Shown here in pieces: positions 32,227 to 40,438 of a DNA stretch of 43,725 nt. The stretch comes from an uncultured Prevotellaceae bacterium. Its GTDB lineage: Bacteria > Bacteroidota > Bacteroidia > Bacteroidales > Bacteroidaceae. The first letter of the stretch is position 1. Every line of letters starts with the position of its first letter. The notes under the pieces are model-generated. The model made no database searches and was not told the origin of the DNA. It worked only from the letters and a program-made list of their open reading frames with translations. The stretch covers positions 1-43,725 of the forward strand of contig CAMJIL010000017.1 in NCBI GenBank assembly GCA_946405805.1, read 5' to 3'. The translations under genes were made by a program, and so were the position numbers.

Positions 32227-32874
32227 ATGAAAGAATTTATCATAGCCGACAACCAGGAACTGACACGTTATGCTCTGGAGCACCTCATCGGTGAGGGCAA
32301 GGACAGTGCCGTATATGTTGCCTCCAATCGGGCGGGGGTGGTGAAACTGCTCACCCTCCATCCTGGAGCAGTAGTAATATTAGACTATACGCTGTTTGAT
32401 TTTCAGGACGAAGACCAGCTTCTCATTGTCGCCGAACGTTTCAGTTTGTCAGAGTGGATACTCTTCAGCGACGAACTCTCACCCCAGTTTGTGCGCCGTG
32501 TCGTATATTCCTCCCACCAGTTCAGCGTGGTGCTCAAGGACAGTTCTGTCAGCGAGTTGCGTCAGGCTATCATAATGGTTAGCCAGCACAACCGCTACCT
32601 CAGTCAGCGGGCTATGGAGACCATCATTGCCCAGCAGCAGGAGGAGAAACAGATGTCAAACTATGTCCTTACGCAGACCGAGACGGAGATAGTGCGGGCT
32701 ATTGCGCAGGGAAAGACCACGAAGGAGATTGCCGCCGAGCGATACCTCAGCGTCCACACCGTCACCACCCACCGTAAGAATATCTTTCGCAAGTTGGGCA
32801 TCAACACCGCCCACGAAGCCACCAAGTACGCCCTTCGAGCCGGTCTTGTGGATTCGTCAGAGTTCTACATATGA
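32227..32874 (+). CDS. NarL/LuxR-type response regulator
   Basis: The 215-aa protein has a receiver domain (residues 1-120; phosphorylatable D53 in VVILDYTLFD, but only one Asp, D8, of the usual acidic pair) and a LuxR HTH (about 148-193; LTQTETEIVRAIAQGKTTKEIA and TVTTHRKNIFRKLGI). Without an adjacent kinase it is an orphan; it might serve phosphate or cobalamin genes around it, but nothing in the sequence shows the target. Confidence 0.88.
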   Translation: MKEFIIADNQELTRYALEHLIGEGKDSAVYVASNRAGVVKLLTLHPGAVVILDYTLFDFQDEDQLLIVAERFSLSEWILFSDELSPQFVRRVVYSSHQFSVVLKDSSVSELRQAIIMVSQHNRYLSQRAMETIIAQQQEEKQMSNYVLTQTETEIVRAIAQGKTTKEIAAERYLSVHTVTTHRKNIFRKLGINTAHEATKYALRAGLVDSSEFYI

Positions 32875-32897
32875 AATGAAAAATAAATTGATGTTTC

Positions 32898-32928
32898 TTG
32901 GAATATCAATTTTTTTTTCGTACCTTCG
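32898..32928 (+). promoter_or_regulatory. Promoter of the cobalamin adenosyltransferase gene
   Basis: TTG at 32898-32900, a 20-nt spacer, and TACCTTCG at 32921-32928 (one mismatch from TAnnTTTG). Only 8 nt separate it from the ATG, so the mRNA may be nearly leaderless. Confidence 0.6.
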
Positions 32929-32936
32929 CACTCGCT

Positions 32937-33482
32937 ATGAAGATATATACAAAGACTGGTGATAAGGGTATGACATCGTTGGCAGACGGCCAGCGGGTCG
33001 AGAAAAAGTGTGAACGCTTGGAGGCGTATGGTACTGTTGATGAGCTGAATTCTCAGTTGGGCCTGCTGATGACTTATTGTGGTGAGCAGGACAATAAGTT
33101 TCTGACGGAGGTGCAGCGCAATCTCTTCATTGTCGGTGGTTGTCTGGCAGGAGCGGAGATTGACAAACCGCTTTCAACGGAAAGTATGGAGGCAGAGATA
33201 GACCGTCTCACGGCCATAGTGGAAGAGGCGCAGGAAGATAAACGCTTCCATTTCATACTGCCTGGCGGAAGCAGGGCAGCTGCCGTTGCACACGTCTGCC
33301 GCACCGTTTGCCGTAGGGCAGAACGGGCGATGCTAAAAGCTAAAAGTGAAAAGTTAAAAGTGAAAAGTGAGGATGGTGACCTTGACGGAATGGTGAGGTA
33401 TGTCAACAGACTGAGCGACTATCTCTTCATCCTCGCCAGAAAACTGAATGTTGACAACAACACTAAAGACGTAATCCTTTAA
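32937..33482 (+). CDS. Cob(I)alamin adenosyltransferase, PduO type
   Basis: Start MKIYTKTGDKGMTSL chosen; 181 aa. It has the ATP-binding TKTGDKGMTSLADGQRV, EAYGTVDELNSQLGL and CRTVCRRAERAM, then NRLSDYLFILARKLN. It makes adenosylcobalamin from cob(I)alamin and ATP. A heptamer array makes residues 133-144 (LKAKSEKLKVKS), in a loop between two helices. It converges on and overlaps metF by 20 bp. Confidence 0.92.
   Translation: MKIYTKTGDKGMTSLADGQRVEKKCERLEAYGTVDELNSQLGLLMTYCGEQDNKFLTEVQRNLFIVGGCLAGAEIDKPLSTESMEAEIDRLTAIVEEAQEDKRFHFILPGGSRAAAVAHVCRTVCRRAERAMLKAKSEKLKVKSEDGDLDGMVRYVNRLSDYLFILARKLNVDNNTKDVIL
33333..33367. repeat. In-frame heptamer array in the adenosyltransferase gene
   Basis: Five exact 7-bp units (CTAAAAG twice, TGAAAAG, TTAAAAG, TGAAAAG), coding for the loop LKAKSEKLKVKS. 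Confidence 0.85.
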
Positions 33483-34428
33483 CTATCTCCTCCACTTGCT
33501 GGGTGCGGGTCATAGTGTAGAAGTGTAATATGGCGAAGCCTTCCTTCAAGAGGGTTTCGCCTTGCTTTATGCCCCATTCAATGCCCACCTTCTTTACCTC
33601 ATCGTTGTTTTGGCACGCCATAACCTTTTCTACCAATTCCTGTGGCAAATCGACAGCAAAGGTCTGTGGCAGAATAGTCAACTGTGTCTTTGTAGCAAAA
33701 GGCTTCAACCCCGGAAGGATAGGGACATTGATACCTGCCGCTCTGCATCTGTCGCGGAAACGCAACAGGGTGTCGGTGTCATAGCATATCTGGGTGGCGA
33801 TATACTCTGCTCCGGCATCAATCTTCTGTTTCAGGTAGTCGAGGTCGGTCTGTGCATTGGGCGACTCCACGTGTTTCTCGGGATAGCCGGCCACACCGAT
33901 GCAGAACTCGGAGCGGTGGTTCGTATTGGGTTCGGCATCAATGAAGATGCCTCGGTTCATATCGCTTATCTGCTTCACCAGTGCATCGGCATGCGCATGT
34001 CCGCCTGGGACAGGGACGAAGCGGTTTGTGCCTGGCATAGCATCACCGCGCAGAGCCAGGACATTCTTGATGCTGAGAAAGTCGAGGTCTATCAGCAGGT
34101 CCTCGATGTCATACTTTGTCTGGCCGCCACAGATGACGTGAGGCACCACCTCGATGCCGTACTTCTGCTTTATACGGGCACATACACCAGTGGTTCCGGG
34201 GCGGCGGCGCACCACGTGCTTCTCAATCAGTCCGTCGGGACGCTCGGTATATTTCATCTCCTCACGGTGGGAAGTGACGTTGATGAATGCCGGGTCGTAA
34301 GGCATCAAGGAGTCAATGGCATCAAAGATAGAGTGGATGCCGTCACCCTTGAGCGGTGGAAGCAACTCAAACGAAAAACGTTTCTGGCCATTGGCCTCTG
34401 CATTCTTTATGATATCGGTAACTCTCAT
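33463..34428 (-). CDS. metF: 5,10-methylenetetrahydrofolate reductase
   Basis: The 321-aa TIM-barrel flavoprotein has FSFELLPP at its start, VPHVICGGQ, NVLALRGDAMPG and GAEYIATQICYD. It makes 5-methyltetrahydrofolate, the methyl donor for MetH, whose gene is 3 bp upstream on the same strand. Third gene of a probable ddl-metH-metF transcript. Confidence 0.93.
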   Translation of the reverse strand: MRVTDIIKNAEANGQKRFSFELLPPLKGDGIHSIFDAIDSLMPYDPAFINVTSHREEMKYTERPDGLIEKHVVRRRPGTTGVCARIKQKYGIEVVPHVICGGQTKYDIEDLLIDLDFLSIKNVLALRGDAMPGTNRFVPVPGGHAHADALVKQISDMNRGIFIDAEPNTNHRSEFCIGVAGYPEKHVESPNAQTDLDYLKQKIDAGAEYIATQICYDTDTLLRFRDRCRAAGINVPILPGLKPFATKTQLTILPQTFAVDLPQELVEKVMACQNNDEVKKVGIEWGIKQGETLLKEGFAILHFYTMTRTQQVEEIVKGLRL

Positions 34429-34431
34429 ATA

Positions 34432-37400
34432 TTATACATTAAAATATTTTGTTGGGGTGTTTGCAAATAATAGTCCGCAGATTGTTTCGCCTGGGATAAT
34501 CATGTTTGTTTCTGTCAGGGAGAGGAAATCGACTCCGAGCAAGTCGAAGACGTCGCGTTTTAGCGAGTGATCGGGGCATGCTCCATATCCGAACGCCATC
34601 CTGATGTGACTTGTGCCCCAGCCGATGCGTTTTTCGAGATATTCTGCCAATGCCTCTGTCAGGCGGTCGCAAAGCAGTTTCGCTATCGTGGCACGATATT
34701 CGTCGTTGTTGCTGCGGTAGTGCTCCTGCAGCTCCTTCAGACCTATGCCTGCACTCACTACGAAGGGGCAGATGAAATCATTTCCGTCCTCTTTGCGCAG
34801 TATGTAGTCAGCCAGACACTTGCTCTCGCCCTCGGCATTCTTGCTGCGCGGCATCGGAAGGATGTGGCCATTTATTACGATTTCATCGTATGGAGTGCTG
34901 TATGCCGGCATTATCTGCGCCTTCGCTATGAGGCGGACAGTGTTCTGCACCTCTATCTCGCGGAGCATCTGTTCCGCATCAGCCCTGAGCTGCTGGCCGT
35001 CGCTTTCGGTACGGGTGTCGCCCTTCAGGCCCCAGGCTTGGAAGAACATATTCCAATTGATATATCTCCTCACTTTTGCTACCGATACCTCCTCATAGAA
35101 CGGACGCATCGCTTCCTGGGACGGGATGGCAACCTCAGTGGCTTTCTTTATATGACGCCGCTGACGTGCCTCGGCAAGCGAGAAACTCTGTGGCGCCTTC
35201 TCCTGCTGGGTAGCGGTATATTCTTGTCTCAACTGTTCCTGTTGCGCCTTTACGTCTGCTATATAGTCAGCGCTATTCTCTCCCAACAGATGTCGTATGA
35301 TATTGGCATTCTCAGCTGCTGAGGGGGAGTGGATAACCACACAATCCTCATATTCGGGTGCCATCTTTACCGCTGTATGCACATCGCTGGTGGTAGCGCC
35401 ACCTACTATGACAGGAATCTTCATACCCCTGCGGCGTAACTCCTGCAGCACCTTTATCATCTCGTCAAGGGACGGCGTGATAAGACCTGACAGGCAGATG
35501 ACAGGGGAATGCTCCTGTGCTGCGGTGTCAACGATAGTGTTGGTCTCAACCATCACTCCGAGGTCGTGCACCTTGTATCCGTTACATTGCAAGACGACAG
35601 CCGAAATATTCTTGCCGATGTCGTGAACATCACCCCTGACGGTTGCGAAGACAATGGGGGCGGCAGAATAGGAACTCTTGGTATCTTCGTTGTTTGACTC
35701 TGCACTTTCCTGTGCCATATATGGCTCCAACACTGCAACGGCCTTCTTCATCACCCTTGCAGATTTCACCACCTGAGGCAGGAACATCTTTCCTTCGCCA
35801 AACAGACGACCGACCTCCTCCATTGCTGGCATGAGATATGTGTCAATGACAGCAAGAGGTGCCGACACTTCTTTCAGCGCCTGCGTCGTTAATTCCTCGA
35901 TTTCATCGGTGATTCCCTTCAGAAAAGCATGTGAAATACGAGAATGCAGGTCTCCACCTTCTTTTGCAGCAGAGGCTCTCTCTTTTGCAGCAGGTGATGA
36001 TGCTTCGGGCTTGTGGCTTTCAGCGTATGCCATCAATCTGTCACCGGCTGTTTCGTCTTTGTTGAGGATTACATCTTCCACAATATTTCGCAAATCCTCC
36101 GGAATCTCCGAATAGATTGTCGTCATTGCAGGATTCACGATACTCATATCCAACCCTGCCTGCATAGCATGATAGAGGAATACGGAGTGCATCGCCTGCC
36201 TTATGACATTGTTGCCCCTGAAGGAGAACGACAGGTTGGAAATACCACCTGACAGATGAACCTCGGGCATCTCCTGATGTATTGTCCGGCAGGCCTCAAT
36301 AAAGGCACGGGCATAATCGTTGTGTTCAGGCATACCAGTTGCTACGGCAAGAACATTGGGATCAAAGATAATATCCTGAGTAGGGAAACCGATGCCCTTC
36401 AGTAAAGCGTATGCTCTGCGTGCCACAGAAACTTTTCTTTCGTAGGAGTCTGCCTGTCCCTGCTCGTCGAATAACATTACGACAGTAGCGGCTCCCATGG
36501 ATTGTATGTGCTTGGCCTTCTTCAAGAATGGTTCTTCACCCTCTTTTAAGGAAATACTGTTGACGATGCTCTTTCCCTGCACATTCTCCAAACCGGCTTT
36601 GATTATATCCCACTTTGAGGAGTCTATCATTATCGGCACTTTGGCTATCTCGGGTTCTGCGGCAATGAGGCGTAGGAATGTAGTCATTGCTTCTACACCT
36701 TCTATCATGCCGTCGTCCATACAGATATCTATTACCTGTGCTCCATTCTCCACCTGCTGGCGGGCAATGGAGAGGGCTGCCTCGTAGTCTTTTGCAGCTA
36801 TCAGCTTCTTGAATTTCGCAGAACCGGCAACATTTGTCCTCTCGCCGACATTGATGAAGGTACCGTTGAGTTGCAGGGGCTCCAGGCCGCTTAGGACAGT
36901 TGACAGTTGACAGTTGACAGGTGACAGTTGACAGGTGACAGTTGAGAGGTGAGAGGTGGGGGTATATTGTCTGACGACCTCTTTCAACGCCCTGATGTGG
37001 TCAGGTGTCGTTCCGCAGCAGCCTCCGAATATGTTTATGCGCAAACCGTCTTCGAGGGCTTGCCTGGCATTTTCTGCAAATGTCTCAGGCGTTTCGTCAT
37101 ATTCTCCCATTACATTCGGGAGTCCGGCATTGGGATGTACTGAGATGTTGTAAGGAACAATCTCGTTGAGGCGTTTGATGTATGGAAGTAGCTGCTTTGC
37201 TCCAAATCCGCAGTTCAAACCTACTGAAAACAGAATGCTGCTCTGTGTCTCGGGACGAGAGGGTAGGGCGGTGCCTCCGATAGAAGCCACAAATGCTTCT
37301 AAGGTCTGTCCGCTTAATGTTCTTCCGGAATTGTCGCTGAGGGTAACACTAACCATCACAGGCATCACGATACCCATCTCCTTGCAGACATCTTCTATCG

Positions 37401-37908
37401 CCTTCAGAGCACATTTGCAGTTGAGGGTATCGAAGACTGTCTCCACAAGCAGAAGGTCTGCCCCTCCGTCAATAAGTCCTCGTACCTGGTCGCAATATGT
37501 ATCGTGCATCTCCTGAAATGATACCTCGCGAGACTCAGGAGTATTAACATCTGTGGACATCGAAAGGGTTTTACTCGTAGGGCCGATGCTTCCTGCAACG
37601 AGCACAGTATCTCCAGCAGCCTCGCGTGCTATTTCAGCTGCTCTCTTGCTGATATCGTAAACCTTATCTTCCAGACCATATTCCATTAATGAAAAGCGGT
37701 TGCAGTTAAAGGAGTTCGTTTCTATTATATCCGCTCCTGCTGCAATGTAGTCAAGGTGCATCTGTCTTACAAGTTGTGGATTTGTAAGACATAGCGCATC
37801 ATTGCAGCCGCTGCTCCCGTGTTGTTGGAGATATGTTCCGGTAGCGCCATCCAGAATGAGCACTCGCTCATTGATTTGTGTTTGTATGTCTGATATACTC
37901 TTTCTCAT
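34432..37908 (-). CDS. metH: Cobalamin-dependent methionine synthase
   Basis: The 1158-aa protein has four parts: homocysteine-binding (about 1-315; zinc ligands in [13 protein letters not shown]), folate-binding (about 340-600; [11 protein letters not shown]), cobalamin-binding (about 640-880; DVHDIGKN carries the His ligand) and reactivation (about 930-1150; [12 protein letters not shown]). It methylates homocysteine to methionine. A 63-nt heptamer array encodes residues about 318-338 as a Ser/Thr/Gln-rich linker between the first two domains. It probably shares a transcript with ddl and metF. Confidence 0.95.
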   Translation of the reverse strand: MRKSISDIQTQINERVLILDGATGTYLQQHGSSGCNDALCLTNPQLVRQMHLDYIAAGADIIETNSFNCNRFSLMEYGLEDKVYDISKRAAEIAREAAGDTVLVAGSIGPTSKTLSMSTDVNTPESREVSFQEMHDTYCDQVRGLIDGGADLLLVETVFDTLNCKCALKAIEDVCKEMGIVMPVMVSVTLSDNSGRTLSGQTLEAFVASIGGTALPSRPETQSSILFSVGLNCGFGAKQLLPYIKRLNEIVPYNISVHPNAGLPNVMGEYDETPETFAENARQALEDGLRINIFGGCCGTTPDHIRALKEVVRQYTPTSHLSTVTCQLSPVNCQLSTVLSGLEPLQLNGTFINVGERTNVAGSAKFKKLIAAKDYEAALSIARQQVENGAQVIDICMDDGMIEGVEAMTTFLRLIAAEPEIAKVPIMIDSSKWDIIKAGLENVQGKSIVNSISLKEGEEPFLKKAKHIQSMGAATVVMLFDEQGQADSYERKVSVARRAYALLKGIGFPTQDIIFDPNVLAVATGMPEHNDYARAFIEACRTIHQEMPEVHLSGGISNLSFSFRGNNVIRQAMHSVFLYHAMQAGLDMSIVNPAMTTIYSEIPEDLRNIVEDVILNKDETAGDRLMAYAESHKPEASSPAAKERASAAKEGGDLHSRISHAFLKGITDEIEELTTQALKEVSAPLAVIDTYLMPAMEEVGRLFGEGKMFLPQVVKSARVMKKAVAVLEPYMAQESAESNNEDTKSSYSAAPIVFATVRGDVHDIGKNISAVVLQCNGYKVHDLGVMVETNTIVDTAAQEHSPVICLSGLITPSLDEMIKVLQELRRRGMKIPVIVGGATTSDVHTAVKMAPEYEDCVVIHSPSAAENANIIRHLLGENSADYIADVKAQQEQLRQEYTATQQEKAPQSFSLAEARQRRHIKKATEVAIPSQEAMRPFYEEVSVAKVRRYINWNMFFQAWGLKGDTRTESDGQQLRADAEQMLREIEVQNTVRLIAKAQIMPAYSTPYDEIVINGHILPMPRSKNAEGESKCLADYILRKEDGNDFICPFVVSAGIGLKELQEHYRSNNDEYRATIAKLLCDRLTEALAEYLEKRIGWGTSHIRMAFGYGACPDHSLKRDVFDLLGVDFLSLTETNMIIPGETICGLLFANTPTKYFNV
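36894..36956. repeat. In-frame heptamer array in metH
   Basis: Nine exact 7-bp units (GGACAGT; TGACAGT four times and TGACAGG twice, interleaved; TGAGAGG twice) total 63 nt, exactly 21 codons. Read on the minus strand it is the linker with [20 protein letters not shown]. Confidence 0.9.
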
Positions 37909-37964
37909 ATTTTGCCTAAGGAAGAGATTGTGTGTTGGGGGTGGAAAATGGGCTATGTTATGTT

Positions 37965-38963
37965 TTAAGAAAACTGATTTTCAACGATTTCCTTCAATAC
38001 TTCTCCTATATCCAAGCCTGCAGCACGCACCTGCTGTGGTATGAATGATGTCTGGGTCATACCAGGTGTGGTGTTTATCTCCAGCATCCTGATTTTTGCC
38101 TCTGCAGGGGTGTATGGGTTCTTGATGATATAGTCGATACGTATAATGCCGTTGGCATGCAGAATGTCGTAAATAGCAGATGTGATTTTTGCTACGCGCT
38201 CAGCCACCTCTGGTGCCATACGGGCTGGAGTGATTTCCTGAACCTGACCATTATATTTTGCGTCATAGTCGAAGAACTCATTCTCGCTAACCACCTCTGT
38301 TGCAGGGAATACGACACTCTTCTGCTTTGTCTTGTAAACACCCTGTGATATCTCCATACCCTCAAGGAATCCCTCAATCATAACGACATCACTCTGGCCG
38401 AATGACAACTCTAACGCCTTTGGCATATCAGCAAAAGACTTTACCTTGCTGACACCGAAAGAAGAACCGTCAGCAGCAGGCTTTACGAAACATGGGTAGC
38501 CAACTGTTTCCTTGATGCGTTCATCGGTAACAGCGCTCTCTTCGCCTTTGCGTACCAGGATACTGTCGGCAACAGATACTCCAAAGCCCTTCAGGTAGTT
38601 GTTGAGAACAAACTTATCGAAGGTAAGAGCCTCTACGAGTACACCACTGGTGCTGTATGGCAAGCCGATAAGATCCAGATATCCTTGCAGCTGACCATTC
38701 TCGCCAGGAGTACCATGAATAGTGATGTAAGCATAATCAAATGTCACCTTTTTGCCATTCTCCATAAATGAGAAATCGTTCTTGTCTATAGGCGCCTGTG
38801 TGCCATCAGACAGTTTTACATGCCAGTCACCTTTCTTGAGGTCAACGATATAGAGGTTATAGTCACCTTCATGGAAGAAGGAGTATATACCTGCTCCTGA
38901 ACGCAGAGAAACATCATGCTCCGATGAATCTCCACCGCATATTATTGCTATAGTTCTTTTCAT
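37965..38963 (-). CDS. ddl: D-alanine--D-alanine ligase
   Basis: Start MKRTIAIICGGDSSEHDVS chosen; an upstream TTG lies in the promoter. The 332-aa ATP-grasp enzyme has HGTPGENGQLQGYLD, CFVKPAADGSSFGVSKV and MLEINTTPGMTQTSFIPQ. It makes D-Ala-D-Ala for peptidoglycan. First gene of the minus-strand unit with metH and metF. Confidence 0.95.
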   Translation of the reverse strand: MKRTIAIICGGDSSEHDVSLRSGAGIYSFFHEGDYNLYIVDLKKGDWHVKLSDGTQAPIDKNDFSFMENGKKVTFDYAYITIHGTPGENGQLQGYLDLIGLPYSTSGVLVEALTFDKFVLNNYLKGFGVSVADSILVRKGEESAVTDERIKETVGYPCFVKPAADGSSFGVSKVKSFADMPKALELSFGQSDVVMIEGFLEGMEISQGVYKTKQKSVVFPATEVVSENEFFDYDAKYNGQVQEITPARMAPEVAERVAKITSAIYDILHANGIIRIDYIIKNPYTPAEAKIRMLEINTTPGMTQTSFIPQQVRAAGLDIGEVLKEIVENQFS

Positions 38964-38972
38964 AATTGCCTG

Positions 38973-39004
38973 CAAAGGTACGATTAAGCGAGCAAAATAC
39001 CAAA
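38973..39004 (-). promoter_or_regulatory. Promoter of ddl
   Basis: On the minus strand: TTTG at 39004-39001, a 20-nt spacer, and TACCTTTG at 38980-38973. The ATG follows after 9 nt, so the leader is very short. Confidence 0.75.
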
Positions 39005-39029
39005 CAAAAAGAAAAAAAAATGTTTTTTC

Positions 39030-39061
39030 TTGTGATATTTGTGATTTATGTGGTATCTTTG
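39030..39061 (+). promoter_or_regulatory. Promoter of the LytTR regulator
   Basis: TTG at 39030-39032, a 21-nt spacer, and TATCTTTG at 39054-39061, divergent from the ddl promoter. Confidence 0.65.
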
Positions 39062-39084
39062 CAAGCGATTATTCGTGCCAAATC

Positions 39085-39831
39085 ATGAAAATATTGATAT
39101 TCGATACAGATGTACAGAACTATCATTTCATATGTAGCGTCCTTGAAGATTATGATGTCAGATATGAGGTGATAGGTCCTTTTACTACAATCGAGCAATG
39201 TCGTGATTACCTGTTGCGACACAAGGATATTGATATCATTATTACAGATGTTATGTTAGGTAATGATTTGGTTTTTGATGTCCTGAATATCGTTCCCAAT
39301 TATGTACCGATTGTCTTTGTCACCTCGCATGAGGAATATGCTTTGAAGGCATTTGAGTATCATAGCTTGTCATATCTCATCAAACCCGTTGAAGAAGCAG
39401 ATCTGATTAAGGCTATCTCAAAAGCTGTACGATTACGTAAGGTGTCACCATTGCTGACTCCACAAGGTAGCTGGTCAAATGGGGGAGGAGAGCATTCTCG
39501 GATTGTTGTCAAAACATTTAATGGTGAACGCATAATTTACTTCTCTACAATAAGATACGTAGTTTCCGAGCAAAAGAATACTTACATAAAACTACTCGAC
39601 GGCAACTCCTATCGTGTAGATAAGACCTTAGACGAGATGGTAACGGAGTTGGGGGAGGAGAAATTTAAGAAGGTAAACAGAAAATTTATTGTGCCAATAG
39701 AGCAGGTCCTGGGTACCGAAAGAAGGGAAAACGGAAAGTTGCGTATTCTGTTGAAAGGTAAAAATTTTCCAGATATTATTGTCAGTCGCACACGCAAAAG
39801 AGAAATGTGCGAATGGTTAAAGATGCCGTGA
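39085..39831 (+). CDS. LytTR-family response regulator
   Basis: The 248-aa protein has a receiver domain with D55 in IIITDVMLG and the conserved Lys in LSYLIKPVEEADL, then a LytTR DNA-binding domain (about 145-245; INRYVVSEQ-like IRYVVSEQKNTYIKLLDGNSY, KFKKVNRKFIVPIEQV). LytTR regulators bind DNA through a beta-sheet fold (family knowledge). No histidine kinase is beside it, so its signal is unknown. A weak 6-bp stem (GTCGTT/AACGAC, 39838-39853) follows. Confidence 0.9.
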   Translation: MKILIFDTDVQNYHFICSVLEDYDVRYEVIGPFTTIEQCRDYLLRHKDIDIIITDVMLGNDLVFDVLNIVPNYVPIVFVTSHEEYALKAFEYHSLSYLIKPVEEADLIKAISKAVRLRKVSPLLTPQGSWSNGGGEHSRIVVKTFNGERIIYFSTIRYVVSEQKNTYIKLLDGNSYRVDKTLDEMVTELGEEKFKKVNRKFIVPIEQVLGTERRENGKLRILLKGKNFPDIIVSRTRKREMCEWLKMP

Positions 39832-39903
39832 CATTTCGTCGTTAAAAAACGACACTTCGGTATTTTTACATCAAATTCTTATATTATAATTTTCTTTATT
39901 TCT

Positions 39904-39911
39904 TACTTTTG
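39904..39911 (+). promoter_or_regulatory. -7 box of the thioesterase/ligase genes
   Basis: TACTTTTG fits TAnnTTTG and is followed by GC; no clear -33 TTTG. The ATG lies about 80 nt further on. Confidence 0.5.
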
Positions 39912-39992
39912 CAGCCGCTAAACGATAAAAATTGCACAATTGCACAAAATGTGCAGATGTGAGCATTAAAACAGTTTGTGAAGGGTTACAAA

Positions 39993-40433
39993 ATGGAGAA
40001 AACAAGTGATATATTCCATCATCAGATGCCTGCGCAGCTGAGATTCTCAGATGTTGACAGGTTCGGTCATGTCAATAATTCGGTTTACTTCTCATTATTT
40101 GATATGTGTAAGACTCGTTACTTCTTTGATGTAGTGGGGAAGGACTTCTTTGAGAAAATGTCAACTGTGATTGTTCATATAGATGCGAATTTTATTTCTC
40201 CAGTATATTTTCCTGATGAAATCGTTATCCAAACAGCTATCAGCAAGTTAGGACACAAAAGTTTTACTGTTATTCAGCGTGCCATAAATAAACGTACAGA
40301 AGATGTGAAGTGTGAATGTGAGACAGTAATGGTGATGGTGGATAATGAAGCGAAACTATCAGTTGAAATTTCAGATGACTTCAGGACGAAGGTAATAGCA
40401 TTTGAAAAAAATGAAAACCTTGCAAAACAATAA
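39993..40433 (+). CDS. Hot-dog acyl-CoA thioesterase (YbgC/4HBT type)
   Basis: Start MEKTSDIFHHQM chosen, with GAAGGG ahead; 146 aa. RFSDVDRFGHVNNSVYFSLFD carries the catalytic Asp and the conserved GHVNN turn of 4HBT-type thioesterases. It hydrolyses an acyl-CoA thioester. Two acyl-CoA ligase genes follow (5 nt to the first), so the three may handle the same carboxylic acids; the substrate is unknown. Confidence 0.88.
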   Translation: MEKTSDIFHHQMPAQLRFSDVDRFGHVNNSVYFSLFDMCKTRYFFDVVGKDFFEKMSTVIVHIDANFISPVYFPDEIVIQTAISKLGHKSFTVIQRAINKRTEDVKCECETVMVMVDNEAKLSVEISDDFRTKVIAFEKNENLAKQ

Positions 40434-40438
40434 ATAGT

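Noticed and set aside
33562..34470. 302-aa frame on the plus strand
   Set aside because: Opposite metF; shadow of a conserved gene.
34567..35322. 251-aa frame on the plus strand
   Set aside because: Opposite the C-terminal part of metH; shadow frame.
36894..36956. CRISPR or tandem-repeat protein array
   Set aside because: Units are 7 bp with no spacers; not CRISPR. It codes for a linker, not for a repeat fold.
39838..39853. Terminator after the LytTR gene
   Set aside because: Stem is only 6 bp, AT-rich loop, and the T-run is 10 nt away; too weak to call.
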